A program made the translations under genes and the position numbers. From Neobacillus sp. OS1-2 (GTDB lineage Bacteria; Bacillota; Bacilli; Bacillales; Cytobacillaceae), in contig NZ_CP133265.1 in the NCBI RefSeq assembly GCF_030915505.1, positions 620,001-684,000 of the forward strand: 64,000 bases of DNA, written 5' to 3'. Of this stretch, positions 30,080 through 38,604 are shown one piece after another. Below the pieces are notes generated by a model, which saw only the letters and a program-made list of their open reading frames with translations, did not search any database and was not told the DNA's origin. Each line of letters starts with the position of its first letter. The first letter of the stretch is position 1.

Positions 30080-33000
30080 TTAACTAATATACAGGTTCTC
30101 ATTTATCGTGTTAACAACCGTATCAATGTATGCACCGAACTCGCGCTTTAGCAATTTGTAGCCACCAGAAGTTTTAAATGGCTCTTCCGAGAACGCCTCT
30201 TCTGCGGTTGGTGCAAGAACAGGTACTTGGAGCAATTGTTTTTCAATTCTCTCTAACCACTTTTTCTGTCTAGGTGTCCAGTCATGTAACGAATATACTT
30301 TTTGCATCGCATATTTAATACGTGTTTCATGGTCGATGAGTGCTTCACCTAACGCAGCTTGGCGAATAAAGCTAATAATGTCTGCAGCAATGTCTTCATT
30401 TTTTGTTTGTTTCCAAGCTGTTTGTAAATGAGATTGCTTAAATCCTTTTGTTTCAAGGATGGTAATTAGTTCTCTTAGGTCTTGTTTGGTCAAATCCTTG
30501 GGTCGTGTACAAACAAGATGAAGAGCAGGAATTTCATTTATATTCTCCTGAATAAAACGAACAAACCCATCTAAATAATCTTCAGGGCGTTTGTTTCCTT
30601 CACCATATCCCCGAATAACATCGGTCACTTCATCATCTTTGTTGGAGATAAATCGCTTCTCGCCGCTTACTCGATATGTTTCTATATATTCAAATAACAT
30701 ACTGTGTTGCTTTGCTTCTTGAGGTGAATATGTTAGAATTTCTTTTGCCCATTCATCTACATTTTTTCCATCTGATAACTCTTCGAATTTTTTCTTACCC
30801 TCATCATTTAGCCGCTGCTTACGACGTTGAATTTTCGCTACTAATTGTTCCCTATAAAATTCCGCTTCTTCTTCGTTTGAGGCATTTGCAAGTGACTCAT
30901 ACAATTCACCAATACTGTAATTTTGTTGCTTTACAACAGGTTTCATCTCCGTATAACTTTGCAGTCTATCATAGATACCCACCGCATCATATATGTTAAA
31001 ATGCGTTTTCCCAATGTCTGGGCAAAGACGAGTAGCACGACCAAGCATTTGGTCATATAAAATACGAGACTGAACACGCCGTAAAAATACCAAATTTGTG
31101 ATTGTTGGAACATCAATGCCCGTTGTGAGTAGGTCTACCGTTACCACGACATTTGGTAACCTTTCGTTTTTAAATCGTTTAATCGCCTCTAATGGCTTGT
31201 AGATATAGCCTGTAAGTTTCATTATGGCATCATCTTCAATTTCATCGCCACGCTCTTTAAATGCTTCCTTCAATAAACGTACCACCAAATCAGCATGCTG
31301 GTCTGTAGCGGCAAAGATAAGTGTCTTCTCTTTCCCTGTTGGGTCAATATATTCAACCAGCTTATTTAGAACCGCTCGATTAAAAGGTTCAGTTATAACT
31401 CTTTTATTGAACTGCTGAACCTCAAAATGTAAGGTATCCTCTATTTTCTCTAGTTGAATTTCACCTTGGTCAACATCATATACCTCTACTTCTTCATCCT
31501 TTTCAAATGTAATCCCTGCCTCTGAAAGTTCCGTCTTAAATAAATACGGAGGTTCATGGTCAACTAAAAACCCTTCCAACACTGCTTCACTATATGAATA
31601 TTTAAAAATAGGCATTCCGAAGATTTCAGTTGTATGAAGTGCTGGTGTTGCTGTAAGTCCTAAAGAAGCTGCATCAAAGTAATCTAGAACACGACGGTAT
31701 TGGCTGACATAATCATTTTGGTCCCGAAACTCTAATTCTTCCTCCGTCATTTCACGGTCACTCGTATATCCGCGGTGTGCTTCATCCACAATGATGAAAT
31801 CATATTGTCCTACACTAGGAATAATACCGTCTTCATTATAAAAAAGGCGATGAACCATACCTTGAACCGTTGCAATATGAACCCTAGTTTCAAATTCAGG
31901 TTGAACATCCTTTAACGATTTTACATCAAACGTACTGTCAAAAGAGTAGCCGTCTATTTTTGTATCTTTTAAAGCATCCTCTGTCTGTTTTCCTAACGAA
32001 TTTCGGTCAACTAAAAAAAGAATACGGCGGCACTTTTTCGAATTAATTAAGCGATACATAAGTGCAATGGCTGTCCGAGTTTTTCCCGTACCTGTTGCCA
32101 TAGCAATCAGCATTCGATGCTTTCCTTCTTTTAATGCTTTCTCTACGGCAAACACTGCTTCTTGTTGATAAGGGCGTAAGCCAAACTTTGTAATATCCTC
32201 TTCCTCTAGACGTTTATTTGCATCCTGGTCCTCTTTACTAAGAAGTAATTCCAAATCTTCAGGTGAATGCCATCCTTCCAGAGGACGGGCATATTCTAAC
32301 GGTTTGCGTGAATCCCAAAACCATATTCCTGACTCTTCCTGAAGTTGTCTTAAATACGGTCGTCCGTTTGTTGCATACAAAAAAGGTACCTTGTATTCTC
32401 TAGTTGAAGAAATAATCTCCTCATCTTCAACCTGGACTACATTTTTCGCATAAACTTTGGTCTGGCTATCCAATACAGATGGAATATTTTTATGCTTTGC
32501 TTTTGCTTCAATCAATCCAACAAGTTTTAAACCAATAAACAAAGCGTAATCTGCCCGACCTCCGTCTACTTTCCACTCAGCGATTGCCATTTTTCGATTT
32601 TTTTCAGGAAGGGTGCCATTCTTTTGATAATTAAGCGTGGCTGTATCTGCTTCCCATCCAGCTAAACGTAACTTTTCATCAATGATAATTCGTGTTTCAG
32701 CTTCAGTTAAACGATTGCGCCGAATAAAGTTTTTGGATATCTTTTTACGCTCCTGTTTTACCTCCGCCTGCTCTGCTTGTGCCTTTTCACGAACCTTTTC
32801 CAATTCCTCTTCAAGCTTTTTGACCTTTTCTTCATATTCAATTTGAAGCTTTTCTGTATCAATCGCTTCTTGTTCTTGAGGTTCTATGTAATCAGGTGCT
32901 TGAAAATCCCAATCCCCATACACTTCCATGAACCAAATCGATAAACGATATGCTAGATGTAGCAATCCTTTAGCTTCATCTGTTTCTCCATAATCCGCAC

Positions 33001-33286
33001 GATGTGAAGCACGATTTCCTTTAAGCCGAAGCCTATCAAATATATCGAATAGCTCGGGCTCAAGAAGACCTTCTTTTCTTAAAGTATTTATGCGGTCTAC
33101 CTGATTCGTTCCATATACTTCTTTAATATTTTCGGCTGCTAGAATGAACTTTGTCATCGTCTCCGCAAATAGCCTAAGTTTAAATAATGTCGTCTGAGGG
33201 TCATGATACAAATTATTTTCTGCCGTCTCACCCAAGTTAGCAAGTACATCCCATTTCCCCCGAAAAAATGAAAAGTTGCTATTCAT
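30080..33286 (-). CDS. hsdR: Type I restriction endonuclease subunit HsdR
   Basis: 1068 residues from ATG 33286 (GGTGA about 6 nt upstream); GTG 33295 is an alternative. Cuts unmethylated DNA after ATP-driven translocation. Order: a DUF4145-like helical domain (1-125), a coiled coil (about 140-185), the PD-(D/E)xK nuclease site (GGRADYALF with Asp near 246 and IEAKAK near 260), then the SF2 motor with Walker A ATGTGKT (about 397-403), DEAH box and TATPA, and a helical C-terminus. It is first of the three hsd genes on this strand. All key motifs are present, so restriction should be active. Confidence 0.95.
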   Translation of the reverse strand: MNSNFSFFRGKWDVLANLGETAENNLYHDPQTTLFKLRLFAETMTKFILAAENIKEVYGTNQVDRINTLRKEGLLEPELFDIFDRLRLKGNRASHRADYGETDEAKGLLHLAYRLSIWFMEVYGDWDFQAPDYIEPQEQEAIDTEKLQIEYEEKVKKLEEELEKVREKAQAEQAEVKQERKKISKNFIRRNRLTEAETRIIIDEKLRLAGWEADTATLNYQKNGTLPEKNRKMAIAEWKVDGGRADYALFIGLKLVGLIEAKAKHKNIPSVLDSQTKVYAKNVVQVEDEEIISSTREYKVPFLYATNGRPYLRQLQEESGIWFWDSRKPLEYARPLEGWHSPEDLELLLSKEDQDANKRLEEEDITKFGLRPYQQEAVFAVEKALKEGKHRMLIAMATGTGKTRTAIALMYRLINSKKCRRILFLVDRNSLGKQTEDALKDTKIDGYSFDSTFDVKSLKDVQPEFETRVHIATVQGMVHRLFYNEDGIIPSVGQYDFIIVDEAHRGYTSDREMTEEELEFRDQNDYVSQYRRVLDYFDAASLGLTATPALHTTEIFGMPIFKYSYSEAVLEGFLVDHEPPYLFKTELSEAGITFEKDEEVEVYDVDQGEIQLEKIEDTLHFEVQQFNKRVITEPFNRAVLNKLVEYIDPTGKEKTLIFAATDQHADLVVRLLKEAFKERGDEIEDDAIMKLTGYIYKPLEAIKRFKNERLPNVVVTVDLLTTGIDVPTITNLVFLRRVQSRILYDQMLGRATRLCPDIGKTHFNIYDAVGIYDRLQSYTEMKPVVKQQNYSIGELYESLANASNEEEAEFYREQLVAKIQRRKQRLNDEGKKKFEELSDGKNVDEWAKEILTYSPQEAKQHSMLFEYIETYRVSGEKRFISNKDDEVTDVIRGYGEGNKRPEDYLDGFVRFIQENINEIPALHLVCTRPKDLTKQDLRELITILETKGFKQSHLQTAWKQTKNEDIAADIISFIRQAALGEALIDHETRIKYAMQKVYSLHDWTPRQKKWLERIEKQLLQVPVLAPTAEEAFSEEPFKTSGGYKLLKREFGAYIDTVVNTINENLYIS

Positions 33287-33519
33287 CGTTATCACCGTTT
33301 TCAGAAATATTTTATGTGACCATTATACTATAAACATACAAAAATTGGTGAGTACTAAGTTAATTACCCCTTTAAATTAAGAAGCTAGATAACTTATGAA
33401 ACATTATATTAATTTGTCCATTCTAATCAAAAGAAAAAAGACTTTAACATGCCGTTAAAGCCTTATCTATTCTTCTATTGAATTTCAAGTTAAAGTTTTA
33501 ATTTACAATTAAAAAATAT

Positions 33520-35601
33520 TTACTCAATGGTGTCTAATGTATCGCTAAAGAACTTAGTAACAGCTGCATCCGTTATTTTATAATAACGTTTATCTCTTTC
33601 TTTATAACTTACATATTTGTTATTTACTAATGGTCTCATTGCATGTGTTACTGATAAATGGTGCCTATCTATTTGAGTTCCTATTTCGTAAGCTGTCATT
33701 TCACTATCAATATTATTATACAAAATCCTAAGAACATTGATATGGACATCTGGCAACTTTTTTTCGTGCCATTCTTCTATTTTCTTTTTAAATTTAGTTT
33801 GAAATTTATTGGTTACTCGAACAGTATCTTCATGTGTACATTTAAAGCACTTTTTATGAACCACATAAATATTATATTCAGTTTCATCATAAACTTTTTC
33901 ACAGGATTCACATTTTATAACCTCTATGTTACTTATAACCCTAGGAATGTATTCATTTAAATTAAACTCTTCTTGTCGCCAATAATCGTATGTCCTTCTG
34001 AATGCAGGGCGACCATAATCTATACGTTTCAGTAAACATAGTCCATAATTAAGACCGTAATATGATATTTTTTTTCCTGGTTCTCTACTGCTACCTTCAT
34101 TAAATTTGTTAACGATAAAATATAATTCTAATGTTTTTAAGAGCTTCTCTGTATCTTTATTGATAAAAAAGTGAGAAGTAGGCATCCAAAACAATGGACC
34201 TTTACGATTTTTTTCGAGTGTCTCTGTGAAAATTTGTTTTTTTAGTATTCCCTTTTGATATTGCTCTATCGTTTCCCGTTTCACATTAAATTGTTTTTCA
34301 ACAATCTTGTCCATTAAATTTTTTTGGGCAATTTGGTCTAAAAGGTCTTTATCATCATAAAATGATTGCTTGAACCTTACATCGTTAATAAAATCCGCTA
34401 AAATATTCTCTTCAAAATATTTAACAGAGGCTGTATTAATGTTCTCTATAGTTATCTGATTTCCTTTATTAATAGAGCTTAGATATGCGTAATTTAAAAT
34501 AAAACCAAGGGACCTCGGAATACTAGATGAACAATAAAACAATGTTTTTAAATACTCTTCTAAAGGTGCTCTATCTAAGTCAAAAATTTCTCCAAGGCTA
34601 ATTTGATTTTTTGTATATATCTCTATTCTTTTAGCCAAAGTCCTACTAATATAGTCAATTGCTAACCCTTCAACATCACCATAAGTGCTTGAACTTTGTT
34701 CATAGGCATCATAGAAGTCCAATGCATAGGATGGTAACTTAGTTGAATCTATATTTCCTGTATAAATCCTTGAAGGATATGCAGCAAGTTTCACTTTGTA
34801 TGTTTCATTATATGAACTTATTATTGGAGCAATTAATGAATCTATTACTACCTTCTGACTGTCCATATTTAATTCACTGAAATCATCTAAAAACAAATAT
34901 ATTTTACTAATTCCTCGTTTATTAGCTATTTCTTTAATTCTTTTTAATATTTCGTGTATAGAAAAAATTCTTAATTCTGTAACTTTTGTCGAAACAGTTG
35001 ATTCATTCTTGTCTACACTTCCAAGGCCTACGTTTAATGTCGCGTTATTTAATCCTAATTTTCCCCCTATATCACTTTTATTTTCTTGGCTTTGTGTAGA
35101 AGTAACATCAATACTTCTTTGAAAATCCTTATCAATATACTTTCCTTCCTCAATGGCCTTGAATAATTCTTCAAACTCCTTATCTGAAGAAAACTTACTG
35201 CTAAACCTCTTTTGTATACTTTTTAATATTTCTGTCAAAAAATTTTTATACGTTAAATATTTAGTTAATGCTAGATTTTCTTCATCTGAATTGGCAGACT
35301 TAACCTCTTCATAACAAGTTTGGAGGTTAATATATATTGCAAACTTTGCTTTATTCTTTTGTATTTCCTGTTCGGCTCTTAGGAAAATTGTTGATTTCCC
35401 TGTACCTCGTCTTCCTTTTAATAAGGTATGGTTATCATCCAGTACTTGCCTTAAAATATATTCATTGTCGAATAAATCTACATATAACGATTCTATGAGG
35501 CTATTATTTTCATCATCTGTTATATCTGGTCTTCCACTTTTAATAAGTGACTTGAAAGCTTTTTCAATCTCATTTGCCACCGAGAGTAAAGTTAGATTCA
35601 T
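33520..35601 (-). CDS. P-loop ATPase with zinc ribbon and C-terminal winged helix, family unassigned
   Basis: 693 residues. Walker A GRRGTGKST is at 63-71, with a Walker B-like IYLFLDDF at 234-241, so an AAA/STAND/ORC-like ATPase core is likely (about 40-400). A paired-cysteine zinc ribbon follows (Cys564, 567, 585, 588). A winged-helix domain closes the protein (about 616-680, MTAYEIGTQIDRHHLSVTHAMRPLVNNKYV). This ATPase-zinc ribbon-wHTH order resembles DNA-binding ATPases of mobile elements and defence islands, but I cannot name the family. It lies 220 bases upstream of hsdR on the same strand. The gene is markedly AT-rich, unlike host genes. Possible roles are element maintenance, nucleic-acid sensing or control of the neighbouring restriction system. 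Confidence 0.85.
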   Translation of the reverse strand: MNLTLLSVANEIEKAFKSLIKSGRPDITDDENNSLIESLYVDLFDNEYILRQVLDDNHTLLKGRRGTGKSTIFLRAEQEIQKNKAKFAIYINLQTCYEEVKSANSDEENLALTKYLTYKNFLTEILKSIQKRFSSKFSSDKEFEELFKAIEEGKYIDKDFQRSIDVTSTQSQENKSDIGGKLGLNNATLNVGLGSVDKNESTVSTKVTELRIFSIHEILKRIKEIANKRGISKIYLFLDDFSELNMDSQKVVIDSLIAPIISSYNETYKVKLAAYPSRIYTGNIDSTKLPSYALDFYDAYEQSSSTYGDVEGLAIDYISRTLAKRIEIYTKNQISLGEIFDLDRAPLEEYLKTLFYCSSSIPRSLGFILNYAYLSSINKGNQITIENINTASVKYFEENILADFINDVRFKQSFYDDKDLLDQIAQKNLMDKIVEKQFNVKRETIEQYQKGILKKQIFTETLEKNRKGPLFWMPTSHFFINKDTEKLLKTLELYFIVNKFNEGSSREPGKKISYYGLNYGLCLLKRIDYGRPAFRRTYDYWRQEEFNLNEYIPRVISNIEVIKCESCEKVYDETEYNIYVVHKKCFKCTHEDTVRVTNKFQTKFKKKIEEWHEKKLPDVHINVLRILYNNIDSEMTAYEIGTQIDRHHLSVTHAMRPLVNNKYVSYKERDKRYYKITDAAVTKFFSDTLDTIE

Positions 35602-35705
35602 GACTAGCTCCTTTGAACAATTTGATTTATACCATTATATTACAATAGATTCCTCTCGAAGTGAACTTTAAAAGGTCTTATATACGGCGAAAAATACATT
35701 TTTTT

Positions 35706-35897
35706 CTAAGTCACGCCTAAAGACATAAGCAAGGTACCTCCAATAACAACTAGATTTTTTATTATTGGTTCACATAAAGAGAAAGCTATGACAGTAACTC
35801 CATTCATCCACTCAACAGCAATAAAGACATTATGATTATTTTCGTTTCGAATTAATTTGTATTCAATCTTTAAAGTACCATAAGTAAAAGTGAGCAT
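35706..35897 (-). pseudogene. N-terminal remnant of a YgjP-like (DUF45) metallopeptidase
   Basis: 63 codons. The first 50 residues follow the start of the YgjP/DUF45 zinc metallopeptidases: a short YG beta strand, IEYKLIRNENNHN, a VEW strand, NGVTVIAF, and EPIIKNL where the helix begins. The frame then ends in an unrelated hydrophobic tail. The domain with the HExxH site is absent, and only 105 bases remain before the ATPase gene. Intact members are often found next to type I restriction genes, so this is probably a truncated former neighbour. The family match is by eye and could be wrong. Confidence 0.5.
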
Positions 35898-36179
35898 AAT
35901 GTTTCCACTTTTCTGAGTAACTATCAGTCTAGTTGTATATCAAAGGTTAGTATTTTCTTACTTTGACATTTAATATCAATAATTATTATTACACCCACAT
36001 ACTTAATGTCCCTTATATCGATTATGAAAAAGGTGGTAAATCACAGATTAATCTTTAAAAACCTTGTGTTTACTGCATTTCCCTTAAATTATTTAATTTT
36101 TTTCATTGAAGTGTGTGTAGGGGAATAAATTTAGCGAATTAATTAATCAAATTCAGCTTCTCTGAATCTCCACCTATCT
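35898..36179. other. AT-rich intergenic stretch in the element
   Basis: Between the metallopeptidase remnant and the recombinase gene. Apart from a small hairpin ATTCAG / CTGAAT near 36150-36166, I see no gene or clear signal. Confidence 0.4.
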
Positions 36180-36773
36180 TTATTGTTCCTTCACTAACTT
36201 ATAAAAAGTTGTGCGCTTCATACCAGCTTCTTTTATTGCTAAAGTGGCTGTAATTTCCCCTGACTGCCACCTTCTATATGCTTTGTAGAACTCTTCAGTT
36301 GGGTTTACCTTCGGTCTTCCAAATTGAACACCCTTCTTTAAAGCAACGACTATTCCCTCACGCTGCCTTTTACGAATGCGCTCCCTTTCTTCTTGAGCCA
36401 TCCAAGACAATATTTGCAATACAAGGTCGGAAATGAAGCTTCCCATGCTGTCTTTGTATTTCGTTGTATCCAGCAGCGGCATATCCAGTACAATAATATC
36501 GGATTTTACTTTTTTGGTGATGTCCTGCCACTCATTCAGGATTTCATCTTTGTTCCTGCCAAAACGGTCTAATGAATGAATATAGAGAATATCGCCCTCC
36601 CTTAAACATTGCTTTAAGGCTTGGTACTTCTCACGGTTGAAGTCCTTTCCGCTCTGCTTATCAATGAAAATATCCCTTTCCTCGATGCCTTGGGCTTTCA
36701 TGGATTCTATTTGTCTGCCTTCATTCTGGTCTTTACTGCTCACTCGGACATAGCCAAATTTCTTTGTTTGCAT
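36180..36773 (-). CDS. Serine recombinase (resolvase/invertase family)
   Basis: 197 residues, the normal size of a small resolvase. The catalytic serine is Ser12 in YVRVSSKDQN. The conserved SLDRFGRN and the E-helix (about residues 100-140, QEERERIRKRQREG) follow. The C-terminal helix-turn-helix is at about 160-195 (GEITATLAIKEAGMKRTTFYKLV). It should cut and rejoin DNA at a res-like site; candidates lie just upstream at 36811-36931. In the element it could resolve multimers or invert a segment. No second copy of an inversion site is evident. Confidence 0.92.
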   Translation of the reverse strand: MQTKKFGYVRVSSKDQNEGRQIESMKAQGIEERDIFIDKQSGKDFNREKYQALKQCLREGDILYIHSLDRFGRNKDEILNEWQDITKKVKSDIIVLDMPLLDTTKYKDSMGSFISDLVLQILSWMAQEERERIRKRQREGIVVALKKGVQFGRPKVNPTEEFYKAYRRWQSGEITATLAIKEAGMKRTTFYKLVKEQ

Positions 36774-36810
36774 TATGAGTCCTCTCCTTATTTGGATTTG
36801 TTAATAATTG

Positions 36811-36931
36811 TTCGTAAATATTCATATGACTTAACGAATATCCGTAATGTGTTTTCAGACAATAACGAACAAGAAAAACATTGTAATTTGATACTTAAAT
36901 GACTGTTCGGAAAAGTGTACTTAAATGAACA
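36811..36931. promoter_or_regulatory. Candidate res region of the serine recombinase
   Basis: Upstream of the recombinase gene: TTCGTAAA (36811) and TTAACGAA (36831) are near-inverted. A further ATAACGAAC follows near 36871. ACTTAAATGA occurs twice 26 bases apart (36893 and 36919), the second inside TGTTC ... GAACA. This is the layout expected for crossover and accessory subsites; inferred. Confidence 0.4.
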
Positions 36932-36973
36932 CGCAAAAAGGGAACCACCTATTCAGGTAGCCCCCACTGCTAC

Positions 36974-37582
36974 TTATAGATATCCTTTTTCTTTTAAGCT
37001 AATGTATTTTTCATGGCCAATTATCACGTGGTCAAGGACTTCTATGCCAACGATTTTACCCACCTCAGCAAGGCGCTTGGTCACCTCAATGTCTTCCCTT
37101 GAAGGTGCTGGCTGCCCTGATGGATGATTATGGGCAACGATAGCACTAGCACAGCATCTCTTTATTAAAGGTAGAAAGGTTTCCCTTGGATGCACTATGG
37201 AGGCATTTAAAGAACCCTTGAAAATGGTTTGCCTAAACATTACTTCATTTTTGGTATTAAGTCCCAAGCAAACAAATTCTTCACGTGTTAAGTACTGCAT
37301 ATCTTTAAGGTAATCAAAAGCATCTTGTGGGCTTCTTATTGCGAATCTTTCTTCCGCTGTACTAGGATTCAGTCTTGCAAGCTTCAATGCAGCGGTAATC
37401 TGTTGTGCTTTTACTTTACCGATACCTTTAATTGATAATAGTTCTTCTTCGGTAACATCCAATAATTCCTGAATAGATGGGAAACGGTTGAAAATTTCGC
37501 TAACAATATAGCTGTCATCCTTTTCACGGATAGTAGTCGCTAAAAGCATTTTAAAAGTATATTTATCGAATAGTTTTGTCAT
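36974..37582 (-). CDS. radC: RadC-family JAB-domain protein
   Basis: 202 residues from ATG 37582, 8 nt after TTGGAGG; the upstream TTG start overlaps this site. An N-terminal helix-hairpin-helix region (about 40-75, LLSIKGIGKVKAQQITAALKLA) precedes the JAB/MPN-like domain with HNHPSGQPAPSREDI (about 148-162). Element-borne RadC proteins are common in integrative elements and prophages; their biochemical role is not settled. It is transcribed behind an unusual leader (37605-37900) with short reading frames and hairpins. Confidence 0.93.
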   Translation of the reverse strand: MTKLFDKYTFKMLLATTIREKDDSYIVSEIFNRFPSIQELLDVTEEELLSIKGIGKVKAQQITAALKLARLNPSTAEERFAIRSPQDAFDYLKDMQYLTREEFVCLGLNTKNEVMFRQTIFKGSLNASIVHPRETFLPLIKRCCASAIVAHNHPSGQPAPSREDIEVTKRLAEVGKIVGIEVLDHVIIGHEKYISLKEKGYL

Positions 37583-37604
37583 TATTAATTCCTCCAATTA
37601 ATTG

Positions 37605-37640
37605 AAATAAAAAAAGGAGAGACGAATGTCCGCCTCTCCC
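37605..37640 (-). terminator. Hairpin just upstream of radC
   Basis: GGAGAG and CTCTCC flank an inner GACG / CGTC-type loop, followed by TTTTTTT on the minus strand. It lies between the leader and the radC ribosome site, so it can act as an attenuator rather than a final terminator. Confidence 0.65.
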
Positions 37641-37691
37641 ATTGATTGATTAAAATTTTTTCTGTATGATGTACTTACTTAGTATTTTGAT

Positions 37692-37722
37692 GATGAGTCG
37701 TTCCAGCGGCTCATCTTTTTTT
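37692..37722 (+). terminator. Hairpin with T-run in the radC leader region
   Basis: GATGAG (37692-37697) and CTCATC (37710-37715) form a stem followed by seven T on the plus strand. On the minus strand it is part of the radC leader. Confidence 0.5.
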
Positions 37723-37730
37723 ATGCATAC

Positions 37731-37767
37731 AAAAAGCCCACGAATGCAAAACGCACTCCAAGGGCTT
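37731..37767 (-). terminator. Strong terminator directly after a nine-codon reading frame
   Basis: AAGCCC / GGGCTT outer stem with an inner GAGTGC / GCATTC stem, then TTTTT on the minus strand. Its first arm starts at the stop codon of the short frame 37767-37793, an attenuator-like layout. Confidence 0.8.
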
Positions 37768-37793
37768 CATTTAATGCTCTTTATAGCTAACAT
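37767..37793 (-). CDS. Candidate leader peptide MLAIKSIK
   Basis: Eight residues plus stop, beginning at ATG 37793 with TATGGAGG about 7 nt upstream. The stop codon touches the terminator 37731-37767. Upstream on the same strand are two more strong ribosome sites, GGGGGTGATG (near 37880) and AAAGGAGGTGA (near 37850). The latter is followed by an ATG-TGA start-stop pair. This resembles ribosome-sensing attenuation leaders. Small size makes it uncertain. Confidence 0.45.
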   Translation of the reverse strand: MLAIKSIK

Positions 37794-37928
37794 ATACTTT
37801 CCTCCATAATCAGATATCCTTTACGCTCCTTTCACATTCAATTCACCTCCTTTAAATTCGCTACATTTCCTTAAGTTTGTTAATTGCATCACCCCCTTTC
37901 ATTAATCAGTAAATATATATTAAAAAAG

Positions 37929-37945
37929 TTTCTAAAAATTAGAAA
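37929..37945. promoter_or_regulatory. Perfect palindrome, candidate operator of the XRE repressor
   Basis: TTTCTAA-AAA-TTAGAAA, perfect 7-bp half-sites with a 3-bp centre. It sits between the divergent xre gene and the radC leader, 7 bases upstream of the -35 of the xre promoter. Confidence 0.6.
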
Positions 37946-37951
37946 AAACTA

Positions 37952-37980
37952 TTGAAATTATTTCGTAAAATGGTTTAGAT
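37952..37980 (+). promoter_or_regulatory. Candidate promoter of the XRE regulator operon
   Basis: TTGAAA (37952-37957) and TTAGAT (37975-37980) with a 17-nt spacer, next to the palindrome at 37929-37945. Confidence 0.5.
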
Positions 37981-38077
37981 GGTCTTGTTCAAGGTATATG
38001 ATTCCTCTTTCTTACCTAGCCGTCCTTAACGGGCGGCACTCTCTCTTATAAATAACCGTAAAGGATGATGATAGATA

Positions 38078-38371
38078 GTGATTCCAGAAAACGAAGAAAT
38101 TGAGTCCATTCTAAGGGCCTTAGAAAACAACAAAGAACCGATTATTGATGCTGGAAGCTTACCAATTAACCGTCAAATTAAAGTAAAGCGAGTTCATGAC
38201 AACTTTACCCAAACGGAACTGGCTGAAATGCTTGGTATGGGTGTATCCACTCTTTCGGAAATAGAGAATGGGCACCGCCGTATTCCTTACAAATACCGTG
38301 AAAAGGTCGAAAACTATCTTTACCGTGAAATGTATTACGATAAAGAGTTTGTCGGACCGATAGAACAATAG
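38078..38371 (+). CDS. XRE-family transcriptional regulator
   Basis: 97 residues from GTG 38078; AAAGGA lies about 12 nt upstream and no in-frame ATG competes. A Cro/CI-type helix-turn-helix is clear at about 44-82 (NFTQTELAEMLGMGVSTLSEIENGHRRIP), preceded by about 35 residues of acidic leader. It probably represses the divergent radC leader transcript and its own promoter through the palindrome between them. It is followed after 11 bases by a 72-residue gene. Such regulators usually keep integrative elements quiet. Confidence 0.85.
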   Translation: MIPENEEIESILRALENNKEPIIDAGSLPINRQIKVKRVHDNFTQTELAEMLGMGVSTLSEIENGHRRIPYKYREKVENYLYREMYYDKEFVGPIEQ

Positions 38372-38382
38372 GAGAATGGACA

Positions 38383-38601
38383 ATGATGGATTATAAACAA
38401 GTGATTGAACGATTGGAGAAACAAAATATGAATCCTGATACTACTGAAGCTCAAAGAGAAGCCAATAACTTCCGTATTTCATGGCTTAAAATGATTCATA
38501 GGGAAAAGCCTTCAAAGACTAAAACAGTCTTTTATGATGCCGTACAACAACGCTTAGTCCATGGCAATTCCGTTACTCCTAATGGATTGCTGAATGATTA
38601 A
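38383..38601 (+). CDS. Small conserved-looking protein of unknown function
   Basis: 72 residues from ATG 38383, preceded by AATAGGAGAATGG and 11 bases after the XRE gene, so the two are probably one transcript. The sequence is helical and charged (YKQVIERLEKQNMNPDTTEAQREANNFRISWLKMIHREK), with no membrane segment or motif that I know. The stop is 4-11 bases before the first helix of the structured region that follows. An element accessory factor is likely; no function can be given. Confidence 0.65.
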   Translation: MMDYKQVIERLEKQNMNPDTTEAQREANNFRISWLKMIHREKPSKTKTVFYDAVQQRLVHGNSVTPNGLLND

Positions 38602-38604
38602 GGG

